Origin: Pisaster brevispinus
Lineage: Eukaryota; Echinodermata; Asteroidea; Forcipulatida; Asteriidae
DNA: 64,000 nucleotides
NCBI GenBank assembly: GCA_023634235.1
Contig: JAMKCF010000001.1
Span: 5,830,758-5,894,757 of the forward strand
Reading direction: 5' to 3'
This document shows positions 34,702 to 45,258 of the stretch, one piece after another. Numbering within the stretch: position 1 is the stretch's first letter; every line of letters starts with the position of its first letter. Both the position numbers and the translations under genes were made by a program. The notes beneath the pieces were generated by a model. The model searched no databases, was not told the DNA's origin, and was given only the letters and a program-made list of their open reading frames with translations.

Positions 34702-34758
34702 CGGTTCTGGTAAAATAGTCTATTCGAGAACGAGTCTGAAACAGAAACCATTAACCAG
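34702..34758 (+). other. Exon-like cassette 3
   Basis: 57 nt between TAAACTCAG and GTGAGTAAGAGC. Ends CATTAACCAG. Same subtype as 34411-34467 and 41277-41355. Confidence 0.4.
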
Positions 34759-34806
34759 GTGAGTAAGAGCATTCTTGTTGTATCTGTATTGTGCTATCAT
34801 TAATAT

Positions 34807-34990
34807 TTATTCATAAATACCTGAGACAGTTTATCCATTCTGATTGGTCGAAAGGTGATCACTTGGCCAGTTTAGATGTGGGATATAAACACGGCTAGAA
34901 GTGTTTAAACATACGCGTGACGTGCAAGCTTACGCGGGCGCAAATACTTGTAAAGCAATACATACATACCGGTACTGAATGTACAATATA
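34807..34990. mobile_element. Fragment of a MITE family
   Basis: ATTCATAAATACC, CAGTTTATCCATTCTGATTG and GGCTAGAAGTGTTTAAAC match the left part of the element at 37494. Its right half is missing. Confidence 0.65.
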
Positions 34991-35503
34991 TTAGTTACAT
35001 AAAGCTACAGACCAAAAACAACCTGAATGCCATTCATGAGACGGCACAGGTTGTTGTATTCAATTCAAGAGACGGCACAAGTTGTGTTGTTAAATCACAC
35101 AAAGGTACAGCCCGGAAACAAATTGACTGCTATTCATGACTTGGCTCAGGGTGGTGTTAAACTCACACAAAGCTACAGACTAAAACCAACCTGATTGCTG
35201 TCCATGAGAAGGCACAGGTTGAATTGTTAAACTCACACAGAGGTCCAGACTGAAAACAACCTGATTGCCATCCATGGGACGGCACAGTTAGTGGTGTTAA
35301 ACTCACACAAAGGTACAGACTGAAAACGACCTGATTGCTGTCCATGGGACGGCACAGGTTGTGGTGTTAAACTCAAGAGACGACACAAGTTATTTTGTTA
35401 AACTCACACAAAGCTACAGACTGAAAACAACCTGATTGCTATTCATAGGTTGGCTCAGGTCGTGGTGTTAAACTCACACAAAGCTACAGACTGAAAACAA
35501 CCT

Positions 35504-36140
35504 GTGACGGTGCAGGTCTTGATCATTCATAAAATCACAGCAACACTACAACAAGTGCTGGTCCTCTCTGTGACGGTGCAGGTCTTTATCATGAGTGTGA
35601 CGGGGCAGGTCTTGATCATTCGTAAAATCACAGCAACACTACAACAAGTGCTGGTCCTCTCTGTGACGGTGCAGGTCTTTATCATGAGTGTGAAGGGGCA
35701 GGTCTTTATCATGAGTCAAATCACTGCCACACTTCAACAAGTGCTGGTCATCACTGTGACGGTGCAGGTCTTGATCATTCGTAAAATCACAGCAACACTA
35801 CAACAAGTGCTGGTCCTCTCTGTGACGGTGCAGGTCTTTATCATGAGTGTGAAGGGGCAGGTCTTTATCATGAGTCAAATCACTGCCACACTTCAACAAG
35901 TGCTGGTCATCACTGTGACGGTGCAGGTCTTGATCATTCGTAAAAACACAGCAACTCTACAACAAGTGCTGGTCCTCTCTGTGACGGTGCAGGTCTTTAT
36001 CATGAGTGTCACAGTGCAGGTCTTTATCATGAGTAAAATCACTGCCACACTTCAACAAGTGCTGGTCATCACTGTGACGGTGCAGGTCTTGATCATTCGT
36101 CAAATCACAGCAACACTACAACAAGTGCCTGGCAGTAGAA
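35504..36140. repeat. 159-bp higher-order satellite
   Basis: GTGCTGGTCATCACTGTGAC recurs at about 35740, 35899 and 36059. Each period holds three or four copies of GTGACGGTGCAGGTCTT and two of CAACAAGTGCTGGTC. Because 159 is a multiple of three, one frame stays open for 230 codons; the repeat wording, not selection, explains that. Confidence 0.9.
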
Positions 36141-36329
36141 GTTTGATTAGAAGAGGCTGTTTGAGACGCTGGCCTTCTGGGACTTATCGTGGATGAGGAG
36201 TGGCTCAACTCTCCTCACCACTCACCATCTCGGCCCTCCTTACCCTTACACCCCCAAGTTGTACTTACTAGTAAACTCAACTCTGGACTCCAACCATTGC
36301 TAGTCATCCCCATGGTGGCATTATTTGTA

Positions 36330-36645
36330 AAATCTATCTAGAGTAGCAAAGAACTAAAGCCTTTAATACAAACTCAGCATTTCTGAGATGCAATTGTACA
36401 TCAAGCATATGCTCCACTGATATGCTGTCCAAAGCCAAGTCAATTCTTTTTGCCTTTGACGATTTCTTGTGACACAAAATTACAAAGGCTTGTTCAAAGA
36501 AATGTTGGTGTGAAGTCTGATTAAGATGGACAAATGGTAGAATATTTGACAACAAGTTAACTACTTTGTAGATATAACGTGTACATTGAATAAACTATGG
36601 ATGTTTTATGATTCAGTTCTTTAAGTTCTTGTTTTGTTCTTAAAG
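36330..36645 (+). repeat. Intron-like block preceding cassette
   Basis: A block with CTGCCTTTGACGATT, ACACAAAATTACAAAGGCTTG, a TGGTGTNAAGTCTGATTAAG part and TTGAATAAACTATGGATGTT. Related blocks precede the cassettes near 37140, 38365, 39941, 43734 and 44311, so the duplicated unit includes intron as well as exon. Confidence 0.7.
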
Positions 36646-36729
36646 GTGCTGCTCTCAAGTCATCAACATTACGTCATGAAGAAATAATAACAACTACTTG
36701 AAGGATAGAAGAAACCCGTACCAATGAGG
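36646..36729 (+). other. Exon-like cassette 4
   Basis: 84 nt from GTGCTGCTCTCAAGTCATC to CCAATGAGG, then donor GTAAGCC. Contains TACGTCATGAAGAAATAA. Confidence 0.45.
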
Positions 36730-37139
36730 GTAAGCCTTGTATTTTGATTTTTAAATAAGACTAACATGGTTTTTTTATGACGACACAAGTTGTACTCAAT
36801 AGTAAACCCAATATTAGACTCCAATCACTGCAAGTCATACCAATGACGGCACAAGTGAACTCAATACTAGACTACAACTATCTACTCCAAATAACTGAAG
36901 TTCAAGTTACAACCTTGTAGCACCGACACGACAAAATAATTTTTTTTTAAATCTGTTATGCGACACAGCATCACAAAGGTTTGTTCACAGAAACTGTGGT
37001 GTAGATTGGGAAAGGGTAGAATAATTTACTTTCAGGTTTAGCCATGATTTATACAGCTTGAATATATGTCTTGATAAACAGATAGGTGTATATTTAATAA
37101 ATGTGAATGTTTTATGTTTAATATGCTTTGTTTATGAAG

Positions 37140-37222
37140 GTGCTACTCTCTAGGCTCTCTCCATTACATCATGAAGAAAATAAAGCAGTTACTCAAGTGG
37201 AAAAGAAACGTCACCGCTGAGG
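37140..37222 (+). other. Exon-like cassette 5
   Basis: 83 nt from GTGCTACTCTCTAGGCTC to ACCGCTGAG(G), donor GTAAGCC. Shares CATTACATCATGAAGAAAAT with cassettes 1, 4 and 7. Confidence 0.45.
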
Positions 37223-37299
37223 GTAAGCCTGCAACTTCATAACAAAAAGTTGTTTGCCATTCTTTTAATTTTAAGTTTATAATATTTCTTAACATAAAG

Positions 37300-37490
37300 C
37301 TATACTTAATGAACTACCACTGCTAGTCAAATCTGTGATGGCACAAGTTGTATTCTATCAGTCAACTCACTGCTAGACTCATCATACCTGTGACGGCACA
37401 AGTTGTGTTCTATCTTAATCACTTGTAGAAACCACCGACAGGCTACACCAAGTGCTGGTCCTCTCTGTGACGGCACAGGTCTTAATCACT
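37300..37490. repeat. GTGACGGCACAAGTTGT satellite fragment
   Basis: Three or four core units (CTGTGACGGCACAAGTTGTG) with 50-60-bp spacing, like the arrays at 40.4 and 44.5 kb. Confidence 0.75.
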
Positions 37491-37493
37491 ATT

Positions 37494-37965
37494 CATAAAT
37501 ACCCCAGACAGTTTCGCTATTCTGATTGGTCGAGAGCACGTCACGTGGGGGTGTTTAAACGGACGATATAACACCGGCTAGAAGTGTTTAAACACGGCTG
37601 GCTTCGCGTGTTGGGCGCACAAGCTCACGGTACCCCAATTTAATTACGCGGAACGCAATATATAGTTATTAGTACCAGCGCGTAATCTATTTTCACACGC
37701 GCGTACACACAACCCAACGCGCACCAAACATAACTTTTAAAAAGTTTTTAAAAATGTACAAAATGTACAGATTGTCACAGATTGTCCATAACATTTTTTC
37801 GCTTTTTAACAAAAGGGCATTTATGAATGGGAATAAAAGAGTAGTGACTCGTTCTTAAACGGCTGTTTAAAACCTTGCACGGCCACGACCCTGCCGGTTT
37901 TAAACGGCCGTTTAAGAACTCGTCGCCACTCTTTTATTCCCTTATTAAAAATCACTGCCACGCTA
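37494..37965. mobile_element. MITE with terminal hairpin
   Basis: The left part has ATTCATAAATACCCCAGACA and GTGTTTAAAC motifs, shared with 34807-34990 and, reversed, with 55690-55775. The right part (37829-37950) is a near-perfect hairpin of about 120 bp: GGGAATAAAAGAGT, TTCTTAAACGGC and GTTTAAAACC on one arm with their complements on the other. Confidence 0.8.
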
Positions 37966-38364
37966 CACCTGTCCTAGTCCTCTCTGTGACGGTGGAGGAC
38001 TTCATTATTCATAAAATCACTGCCACACTTAAACCTTGAATACGAACTCATAATTTTTGAGATTGCATTGTACACCAAGTATTGCATTGTTCACTTGTAT
38101 GCTGTTCAAGGCAAAATCCATTGTAGCCAAAGCTTAAAATAAATGTTTATGGTCTGCCTTTTACGATTACTGTCGACACAACATTACAAAGGCTTGTTCA
38201 TAGAAACTTGGCAAAAAGGTAGAATATTTTACTGTAAGGTTTACCCAGGATAAAAAACAAATAAACAAGTTTTTAATTTTGCAGCTTGATTTAATTTTCT
38301 ACGACACATACATATATTAAATAAACTGTGGATGTTTTATGTTTTAGATGTTTTGTTCTGGAAG

Positions 38365-38450
38365 GTTCTACTCTCAAGTCAACAACATAACATCGTGAAG
38401 AAAAACATAACAATTACTTCAAGGGGAAGTGAAACCCGCACCACTGTTTT
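38365..38450 (+). other. Degenerate exon-like cassette 6
   Basis: Begins GTTCTACTCTCAAGTCAAC after TTCTGGAAG but ends CCACTGTTTTGAAC, so the GTAAGCC donor found in its relatives is lost. Confidence 0.4.
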
Positions 38451-38544
38451 GAACGAGTTTCAATCTATTTGTTTAGTGATTAAATATGCTTCAACATAAA
38501 CCATTATACTCCAACCTTTGCTTGTCAACCACTGCACAAAGCAC

Positions 38545-39650
38545 TGCTTGTTCCCAGTTTTGTCCTCTCTGTGACTGTGCAGGTCTTGATCATTAGTCAA
38601 ATCCTGCCACACTTAAACAAGTGTTGGTCCTCTCTGTGACGGCGCAGGTCATGATCATTAGTCTAATCCCTGCCACACTTCAACAAGTGTTGGTCCTCTC
38701 TGTGACAGCGCAGGTCATGATCATTAGTCTAATCCCTGCCACACTTCAACAAGTGCTGGTCATCTCTGTGACGGCGCAGGTCATGATCATTAGTCTAATC
38801 CCTGCCACACTTCAACAAGTGTTGGTCCTCTCTGTGACGGCGCAGGTCATGATCATTCCTAAAATCACTGCCACACCTCAACAAGTGTTGGTCATCTCTG
38901 TGACGGCGCAGGTCATGATCATTAGTCTAATCCCTGCCACACTTCAACAAGTGTTGGTCCTCTCTGTGACGGCGCAGGTCATGATCATTAGTCTAATCCC
39001 TGCCACACTTCAACAAGTGCTGGTCCTCTCTGTGACGGCGCAGGTCATGATCATTAGTCTAATCCCTGCCACACTTCAACAAGTGTTGGTCCTCTCTGTG
39101 ACGGCGCAGGTCATGATCATTAGTCTAATCCCTGCCACACTTCAACAAGTGTTGGTCCTCTCTGTGACGGCGCAGGTCATGATCATTCCTAAAATCACTG
39201 CCACACCTCAACAAGTGTTGGTCCTCTCTGTGACGGCGCAGGTCATGATCATTAGTCTAATCCCTGCCACACTTCAACAAGTGTTGGTCCTCTCTGTGAC
39301 GGCGCAGGTCTTGATCATTAGTCTAATCCCTGCCACACTTCAACAAGTATTGGTCCTCTCTGTGACAGCGCAGGTCATGATCATTAGTCTAATCCCTGCC
39401 ACACTTCAACAAGTGTTGGTCCTCTCTGTGACGGCGCAGGTCATGATCATTAGTCTAATCCCTGCCACACTTCAACAAGTGTTGGTCCTCTCTGTGACGG
39501 CGCAGGTCATGATCATTAGTCTAATCCCTGCCACACTTCAACAAGTGTTGGTCCTCTCTGTGACGGCGCAGGTCATGATCATTCCTAAAATCACTGCCAC
39601 ACCTCAACAAGTGTTGCTCCTCTTTGTGCAATTGTGGTGGTTCAGGTCTT
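38545..39650. repeat. 66-bp tandem repeat, about 15 copies
   Basis: The unit has CTCTCTGTGACGGCGCAGGT, CATGATCATTAGTCTAATCC and TGCCACACTTCAACAAGTG. Copies differ by only a few bases. Some units carry CCTAAAATCACTGCCACACC instead, which marks a subfamily recurring every four to five units. The period of 66 keeps one frame open for 343 codons. Confidence 0.95.
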
Positions 39651-39940
39651 GATCATTAGTCAAATCACTGCCACACTTTACGAGTGCACAAAGCGCATGC
39701 TCCACTGGTATGCTGTCCAAAGCCAAGTCCATTATAGACCAAACTTTACAATCAATCTTTTACTCTGCCTTTGACGATTACTTGTGACACAAAATTACAA
39801 AGGCTTGTTCATAGAAATGTTGGTGTAAAGTCTGATTAAGATTGGCAAAGGGAAGGTTATGGATATAACTTTGTGGATATAACATGTATACATTGAACAA
39901 ACCATATGTGTTTTATGTTTCCGATGTTTTGTTCTTAAAG

Positions 39941-40028
39941 GTACTGCTCTCAAGTCACTCCCCAACATTACATCCTGAAGAAATAATAACAACTGCTTGA
40001 AGGAGAGAAGAAACCCGTACCAATGAGG
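39941..40028 (+). other. Exon-like cassette 7
   Basis: 88 nt from GTACTGCTCTCAAGTCACTC to CCAATGAGG, donor GTAAGCC. Almost the same as cassette 4. Confidence 0.45.
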
Positions 40029-40139
40029 GTAAGCCTTGCATTTTGATTAAAAAAAATAATAAGACTAACATCATTCTTTTTGTTAGTTTAGTTGAAACAA
40101 TTTTAACACAAAGCTAAACTTCAAACACTCTCAAACTAA

Positions 40140-40440
40140 CAGCTGCTGCTCATTCATTTGACGGCACACATTATGGTCATTAGTCGACTCACAGCCACTC
40201 AAAATGCTTAAGATCATTCATGTGACAGTACAGGTTATGATCACTAGTCAACTCACAGCCACTCTTAAACTTGTTTTGATCATTCATGTGATGGCACAGG
40301 TCATTGTAGTCTAAAGACAATTTGTGCGCATGGATGTACATACTGCTCCTCTTCATCCACTGCAAGTTGTGCTCAATACTAGACTTCAATCACTGCAAGT
40401 CATACCCATGACAGCACAAGGTGTACTTACTATTAAAATG
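40140..40440. repeat. Degenerate satellite units
   Basis: Variants of CATGTGACAGTACAGGTTATGATC and ACTCACAGCCACTC at uneven spacing; the same family as 41400-41760. Confidence 0.65.
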
Positions 40441-40454
40441 CATTGATGTAAAAT

Positions 40455-40850
40455 TGTATCAGTAAACTCACTGCTAGACTCATCATACCTGTGACGGCAC
40501 AAATTGTGGTCTTACAGTAATCTCACTGCTAGACTTGTCATACCTGTGACGGCACAAATTGTGATCTTTCAGTAACCTCACTGCTAGACTTGTCATACCT
40601 GTGACGGCACAAGTTGTGATCTTTCAGTAACCTCACTGCTAGACTCATCATACCTGTGACGGCACAAATTGTGATTTTACAGTAATCTCACTGCTAGACT
40701 CATCATACCTGTGACGGCACAAGTTGTGGTCTTACAGTAATCTCATTGCTAGACTTGTCATACCTGTGACGGCACAAGTTGTGGTCTTTTAGTAAACCTC
40801 ACTGCTAGACTTGTCATACCTGTGACGGCACAAGTTGTGTTCTATCAGTT
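40455..40850. repeat. 55-bp tandem repeat, about 7 copies
   Basis: The unit has ATACCTGTGACGGCACAA, TTGTGRTCTTTCAGTAA and CTCACTGCTAGACTTGTC. Successive GTGACGGCAC cores start 55 bp apart (40491, 40546 and so on). Confidence 0.9.
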
Positions 40851-40979
40851 ATGGTTTTCGATTCACACAAAACTGATATCCAGGTCATACCAAGAAAAAT
40901 AAGATTTCAATAAAGTAAATGAAGTAATATATCATGAAATACTTATGTTGAATATATTTGAATGTCATGGATTTTTCAG

Positions 40980-41088
40980 GTTTTTTGCTCGTGAATTTGT
41001 GACTCTCCGTAGTTACTCGTCAACATTACATCACCAAGGAAAATATTGATGAGCACTCTGAGTGGAAAAGAAACTTGCACCAAAGAGG
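40980..41088 (+). other. Exon-like cassette 8
   Basis: Acceptor GGATTTTTCAG, donor GTGAGT at 41089, 109 nt. Sister of cassette 1; its flanking intron (TTATCTGTCTTCCTGATCGA) is also shared, so the duplication extended beyond the exon. Confidence 0.45.
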
Positions 41089-41276
41089 GTGAGTCTTGCA
41101 ATATATGCCTTTCATTTCAGACAAACCAATTATCAAGGCTTCGCATCTTTGTTCGTTATCTGTCTTCCTGATCGACACATTTTTGAAATTCTGCTTCATC
41201 AACATTTCTACGATCATCTCTGATGTTTCATAAATGTTTTATTGTTTTATTAATTGTTTATTTACTATAACAACAG

Positions 41277-41355
41277 GTGCTACTGTTAAATCAGTCTGAA
41301 GATCTGTCTCTATTCAGGATTGAGTCTGAAGAAGAAACTGTAAAATGATAACCAG
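41277..41355 (+). other. Exon-like cassette 9
   Basis: 79 nt from GTGCTACTGTTAAATCAG to GATAACCAG, donor GTGAGTAAG. It follows cassette 8 as cassette 2 follows cassette 1, so the pair was duplicated together. Confidence 0.45.
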
Positions 41356-41384
41356 GTGAGTAAGGGCGCTCTTGTACCATTATT

Positions 41385-42215
41385 GTATCACACTAACGGC
41401 ACAGGTTTTCTCAATAATAGACTCACAGCCACTCCCAATCCACTGTTTGTCTTTCATGTACTGGCACAGGTTTATGGTCATTAATCATCTTACAGCCACT
41501 CACAAACTACATGTACTTGTTATCATTCATGTGACAGCACAGATTGTGATCCTGAACATATTAAACTTACAGCCACTCTCAAACTACTTATGATCATCAA
41601 TGTGACGGCACAGGTGATAATTTTTGGTTAAATCACATCCACTCTCAAACTACTCGTGATCATTTATGTGATGGCACATATTATGATCAGAGTCGACTCA
41701 TAGCTACTCTCAAACTACTTATAATCATTCATGTGTTGGCACAGATTATGATCAGAGTTAAACTCAAAGGGACACTCAAACTACTTCTGTTCATTCATGA
41801 GAAGGCACAGGTTGTTGTGTTAAATTCATGAGACAGCACACAGGTTGTGGTGTTCAGTTCACACAAAACTACAGCCTGAATACAAGCTGATTCCCATTCA
41901 TGAGAAGGCACCTGTTGTGGTGTTCAATTCACACAAAACTACAGGGACCGTGGCATTCATGAGAAGGCACAGGTTGCAGTGTTTAGTTCATGAGACGGCA
42001 TAGGTTGTGGTTTTCAATTCACACAAAACTACAGACTGAAAACTGAGTGGCATTCATGAGATGGAACAAGTTGTGTTGTTAAATTCTTGAGATAGCATAG
42101 GTTGTGGTGTTTAATTCACTCAAACCAACAGAACAAAAACTGGGTGGCATTGATGAGACGGCACAGGTTGTGGTGTTAAAATCATGAGACGTTTTGTTGG
42201 TGGAAGGTTACTTAA
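41385..42215. repeat. Degenerate satellite field
   Basis: Loose repeats of ATTCATGAGAAGGCACAGGT, TTCACACAAAACTACAG and CTCAAACTACTT. Same family as 34520-35500. Confidence 0.75.
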
Positions 42216-42930
42216 GGTAAGATACTTGTTGTGTGGCCTTGAAGGCTATTGCGCTTGGTTGCAGACAGTCTGTGATGCTGTATGGATCAAGCCTTTGAAA
42301 GTGTTCCTTTCCAAACTATAAAAAGATAATAAAATAATGCTGAAAGGGCTCAAATAAACCCCTCAAGTAAAGTGAAATTTGTGACTTGTGGACCTCCCTG
42401 CAACAATTTAATTGCACTTTACCTCCATCCCCTCATCCTTTAAGGCACTGGGATGGGCTGGCATAAAAGACATACTCAGTAGTTTAAAGCAAGTCATTGT
42501 ACCAGACATTATTCAAATCTAACTCGCAAATGGCTTATTCAGAACAAACCCTTAGGTTTCACAAGAGACGTTTCAATTCAATTCAGTTAAATTGTAAACT
42601 AACCCTAGGGGTTAATCTTCGCAGTACTTAATACTCCATCACTTTATGCTGTATGGGATATTGCCTCAGGGTGTATGTCTCACTAACCCCCCCATGCTGT
42701 GCACCAGGTCATGATCATTCCTAAAATCACTGCCACACTTTAACAAGTGCTGATCCTCTCTGTGACGGCGCAGGTCAAGATCATTCCTAAAATCAATGCC
42801 ACAACCTCAACAAGTAACTAACCCCCATGCTGTGCACCGTGGAATATGCTTCCATTGCACCAACTCTCTGAACTAAATATCCTTACATTCATTTTTTTCT
42901 TGATTAGTTAAAAGTGCGTTGATAAGGAAC
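42216..42930. other. Mostly unique spacer with two satellite units
   Basis: No gene is seen. At 42705-42825 two units of the 66-bp family reappear (GTGACGGCGCAGGTCAAGATC), flanked by a direct copy of CTAACCCCCATGCTGTGCACC. Confidence 0.5.
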
Positions 42931-43030
42931 TGGGGCTGGATAGCTCAGTTGGTAGAGCGCCGGTACGTTAATCCGGAGGTCGTTGGTTCAAGTCCCGCTC
43001 CAGTCAATTTTTCTTTGTTCAAACCCAAAT
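42931..43030 (+). repeat. tRNA-like SINE, plus strand
   Basis: Starts ACTGGGGCTGGATAGCTCAG. Has box A TAGCTCAGTTGGTAGAGCG, box B GGTTCAAGTCC and a 3' side CTCCAGT that pairs with the 5' end. Folded, the anticodon position would read GTT but base 33 is C, not T, and the T stem has a mismatch. The tail CTTTGTTCAAACCC also occurs, reversed, at 17928-17945, so it is a retroposon rather than a working tRNA gene. Confidence 0.75.
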
Positions 43031-43123
43031 TATAAAAAAGTTACCCAGTCAGTTTCCCTTGTGGTTTATTACTTGATAAGGAATTTGAATGTTTTACATT
43101 TTTCAGATGATTTGTTCATGAAG

Positions 43124-43195
43124 TTGCTGCTCATCAACATCTTGAATGAATTATTGAAGATCACTTGAGTGGAAAACAAACATACAATATGTAAG
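43124..43195 (+). other. Exon-like cassette 10
   Basis: 72 nt from TTGCTGCTCATCAACATC to CATACAATATGTAAG, donor GTAAGTC. A diverged member of the family. Confidence 0.4.
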
Positions 43196-43289
43196 GTAAG
43201 TCAAGTATCTGCGAACAGTATTTGTTTTTATGGAGTGTTTAAACATGCTTCAACATAAACCATTAACCCTGTTGCTTGTCAACCATTGC

Positions 43290-43440
43290 ACAAAGCACTG
43301 CTTGGTGTCACTGTGACGGCGCAGGTTTAGTTCTAGTGCACAGCTATACTCCAACAAGTGCTGGTCCTCTCTGTGACGGTGCAGGTCTTTATCATGAGTG
43401 TGACGGGGCAGGTCTTTATCATGAGTGTGACGGGTGTGCT
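43290..43440. repeat. GTGACGG satellite fragment
   Basis: Units of CTCTGTGACGGTGCAGGTCTT and TATCATGAGTGTGACGGG, like the array at 35.5 kb. Confidence 0.8.
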
Positions 43441-43733
43441 GTCCAAAGTCTAGTCCATTATAGACAAAGCTTAAAAACCTCTTTTTTTTTTAAGTCTGCC
43501 TTTGGCCATTACTTATGACACAAAGTTACAAGGACTTGTTCATCGAAATTTGGGTGTTAATTCTGATTAAGATTCGCAATGGGTAGCATATTTTACTGTA
43601 ACATTTGTAATACCCAGAATTAACAACAAATAAACAGATTTGTTTATTCACGGCTCGAATTAATTGTCAATGACACATATAAACCTTGAATAAACTGTGG
43701 ATGTTTTATGTTTCAAATGTTTTGTTCTTGAAG

Positions 43734-43823
43734 GTACTGCTCTCATGTCACTCACAAACGCTACATCATGAAGGAAATAGTAGCAGCTACTCCCAAGTGG
43801 AGAAGAAACCAGCACCACTCAAG
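43734..43823 (+). other. Exon-like cassette 11
   Basis: 90 nt from GTACTGCTCTCATGTCACTC to CACCACTCAAG, donor GTAAGCC. Preceded by the intron-like block with TTGAATAAACTGTGGATG. Confidence 0.45.
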
Positions 43824-44310
43824 GTAAGCCTTGCATTTTTATAAAACATTATTGCGACTTACGTCATTCTTTAACCAATTTTTCTACACAAAGTTAAACT
43901 TCAAACACTGCCAAACCAACAGGTGCTGCTCATACATTGTGATAGCATAGGTCTCGATCATTCAAAAATCACTGCCACATTAGAAAATTGAATACGAACT
44001 CATCATTTTTGAGATTGCATTATACACCAAGCGTATTTATGCTTCACCCGTATGAGGTCCAAAGCAAAATCCATTATAGACAAAGCTTAAAGAAAATGTT
44101 TAAAGTCTGCCTTTTACGATTACTGTCAACACAACATTACAAAGGCTTGGCAAAAGGCAAAAGGTAGAATATTTTAATGTAAGGATTGCCCGGTATAAAC
44201 AACAAAAAAAACAAGTTTTTAATTTTGCAGCTGAAATTAATTTTCTTTGACACATATATTTATTGAATAAACTGTGGATGTTTTATGTTTCAGATGTTTT
44301 GTTCTTGAAG

Positions 44311-44397
44311 GTACTGCTCTCAAGTCGCTCACCAATGTTAAAAAGTAGCAACTACTCCAAGTGGAGAAGAAACCAGCACCGCTGAGGGTAAGCATTG
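44311..44397 (+). other. Exon-like cassette 12
   Basis: 87 nt from GTACTGCTCTCAAGTCGCTC to CACCGCTGAGG, donor GTAAGC. Lost the ATCATGAAG part seen in its relatives. Confidence 0.45.
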
Positions 44398-44494
44398 CAT
44401 TTTTATAAAACAAAATTGTGACTAACGTTGTTGTTTTTGTTCAAGTTCGAACAATTTTTGTACAATTTTTGTACAAAAAGCTAAACTTCAAACA

Positions 44495-45258
44495 CTGCAA
44501 GCCTCATCACACCTGTGACGGCACAAGTTGTATTCTATCAGTAAACTCACTACAAGCCTCATCACACCTGTGAGGGCACAAGTTGTATTCTATCAGTAAA
44601 CTCACTACAAGCCTTGTCACACTTGTGAGGGCACAAGTTGTATTCTATCAGTAAACTCACTACAAGCCTTGTCACACCTGTGACGGCACAAGTTGTATTT
44701 TATCAGTAAACTCACTACAAGCCTTGTCACACCTGTGACGGCACAAGTTGTATTCTATCAGTAAACTCACTGCAAGCCTCATCACACCTGTGAGGGCACA
44801 AGTTGTATTTTATCAGTAAACTCACTACAAGCCTTGTCACACCTGTGACGGCACAAGTTGTATTCTATCAGTAAACTCACTACAAGCCTTGTCACACCTG
44901 TGAGGGCACAAGTTGTATTCTATCAGTAAACTCACTACAAGCCTTGTCACACCTGTGACGGCACAAGTTGTATTCTATCAGTAAACTCACTGCAAGCCTC
45001 ATCACACCTGTGACGGCACAAGTTGTATTCTATCAGTAAACTCACTACAAGCCTTGTCACACCTGTGACGGCACAAGTTGTATTCTATCAGTAAACTCAC
45101 TGCAAGCCTCATCACACCTGTGACGGCACAAGTTGTATTCTGTCAGTAAACTCACTGCAAGCCTTGTCACACCTGTGACGGCACAAGTTGTATTCTATCA
45201 GTAAACTCACTGCAAGCCTCATCACACTTGTGACGGCACAAGTTGTATTCTATGAGTT
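44495..45258. repeat. 55-bp tandem repeat, about 14 copies
   Basis: The unit has CACACCTGTGACGGCACAAG, TTGTATTCTATCAG and TAAACTCACTACAAGCC. Some units read GTGAGGGC and some ACTGCAAGCCTCATC. The variants alternate in blocks, which indicates recent multi-unit amplification. Related to the 40.4-kb array, which has the same period and core. Confidence 0.95.

Larger units (their letters stand above)
34520..35500. repeat. Degenerate GAGACGGCACAGGT satellite
   Basis: CATGAGACGGCACAGGTTGT, or a variant, and TGTTAAACTCACACAAAGCTACAGAC recur at irregular 35-90-bp spacing. It is broken by a cassette at 34702-34758 and a MITE fragment at 34807-34990. Confidence 0.8.

Noticed and set aside
35504..36196. 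230-codon open frame with repeated VTVQVLII text
   Set aside because: Same cause: 159-bp satellite units keep one frame open. The opposite strand is also open in places.
38621..39652. 343-codon open frame with 22-residue repeats (VLVLSVTAQVMI…)
   Set aside because: It exists because the 66-bp satellite period is a multiple of three. Hydrophobic wording follows from the satellite bases; no start context, splice signals or family match support a protein.
42931..43005. Functional tRNA-Asn gene
   Set aside because: The anticodon would be GTT, but position 33 is not T, the anticodon stem has a mismatch, and the same tail occurs at another locus, so it is a retroposon.
44495..45258. Regular direct repeats that could look like a CRISPR array
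   Set aside because: Units are repeats throughout without unique spacers, and the context is a eukaryotic nuclear genome.
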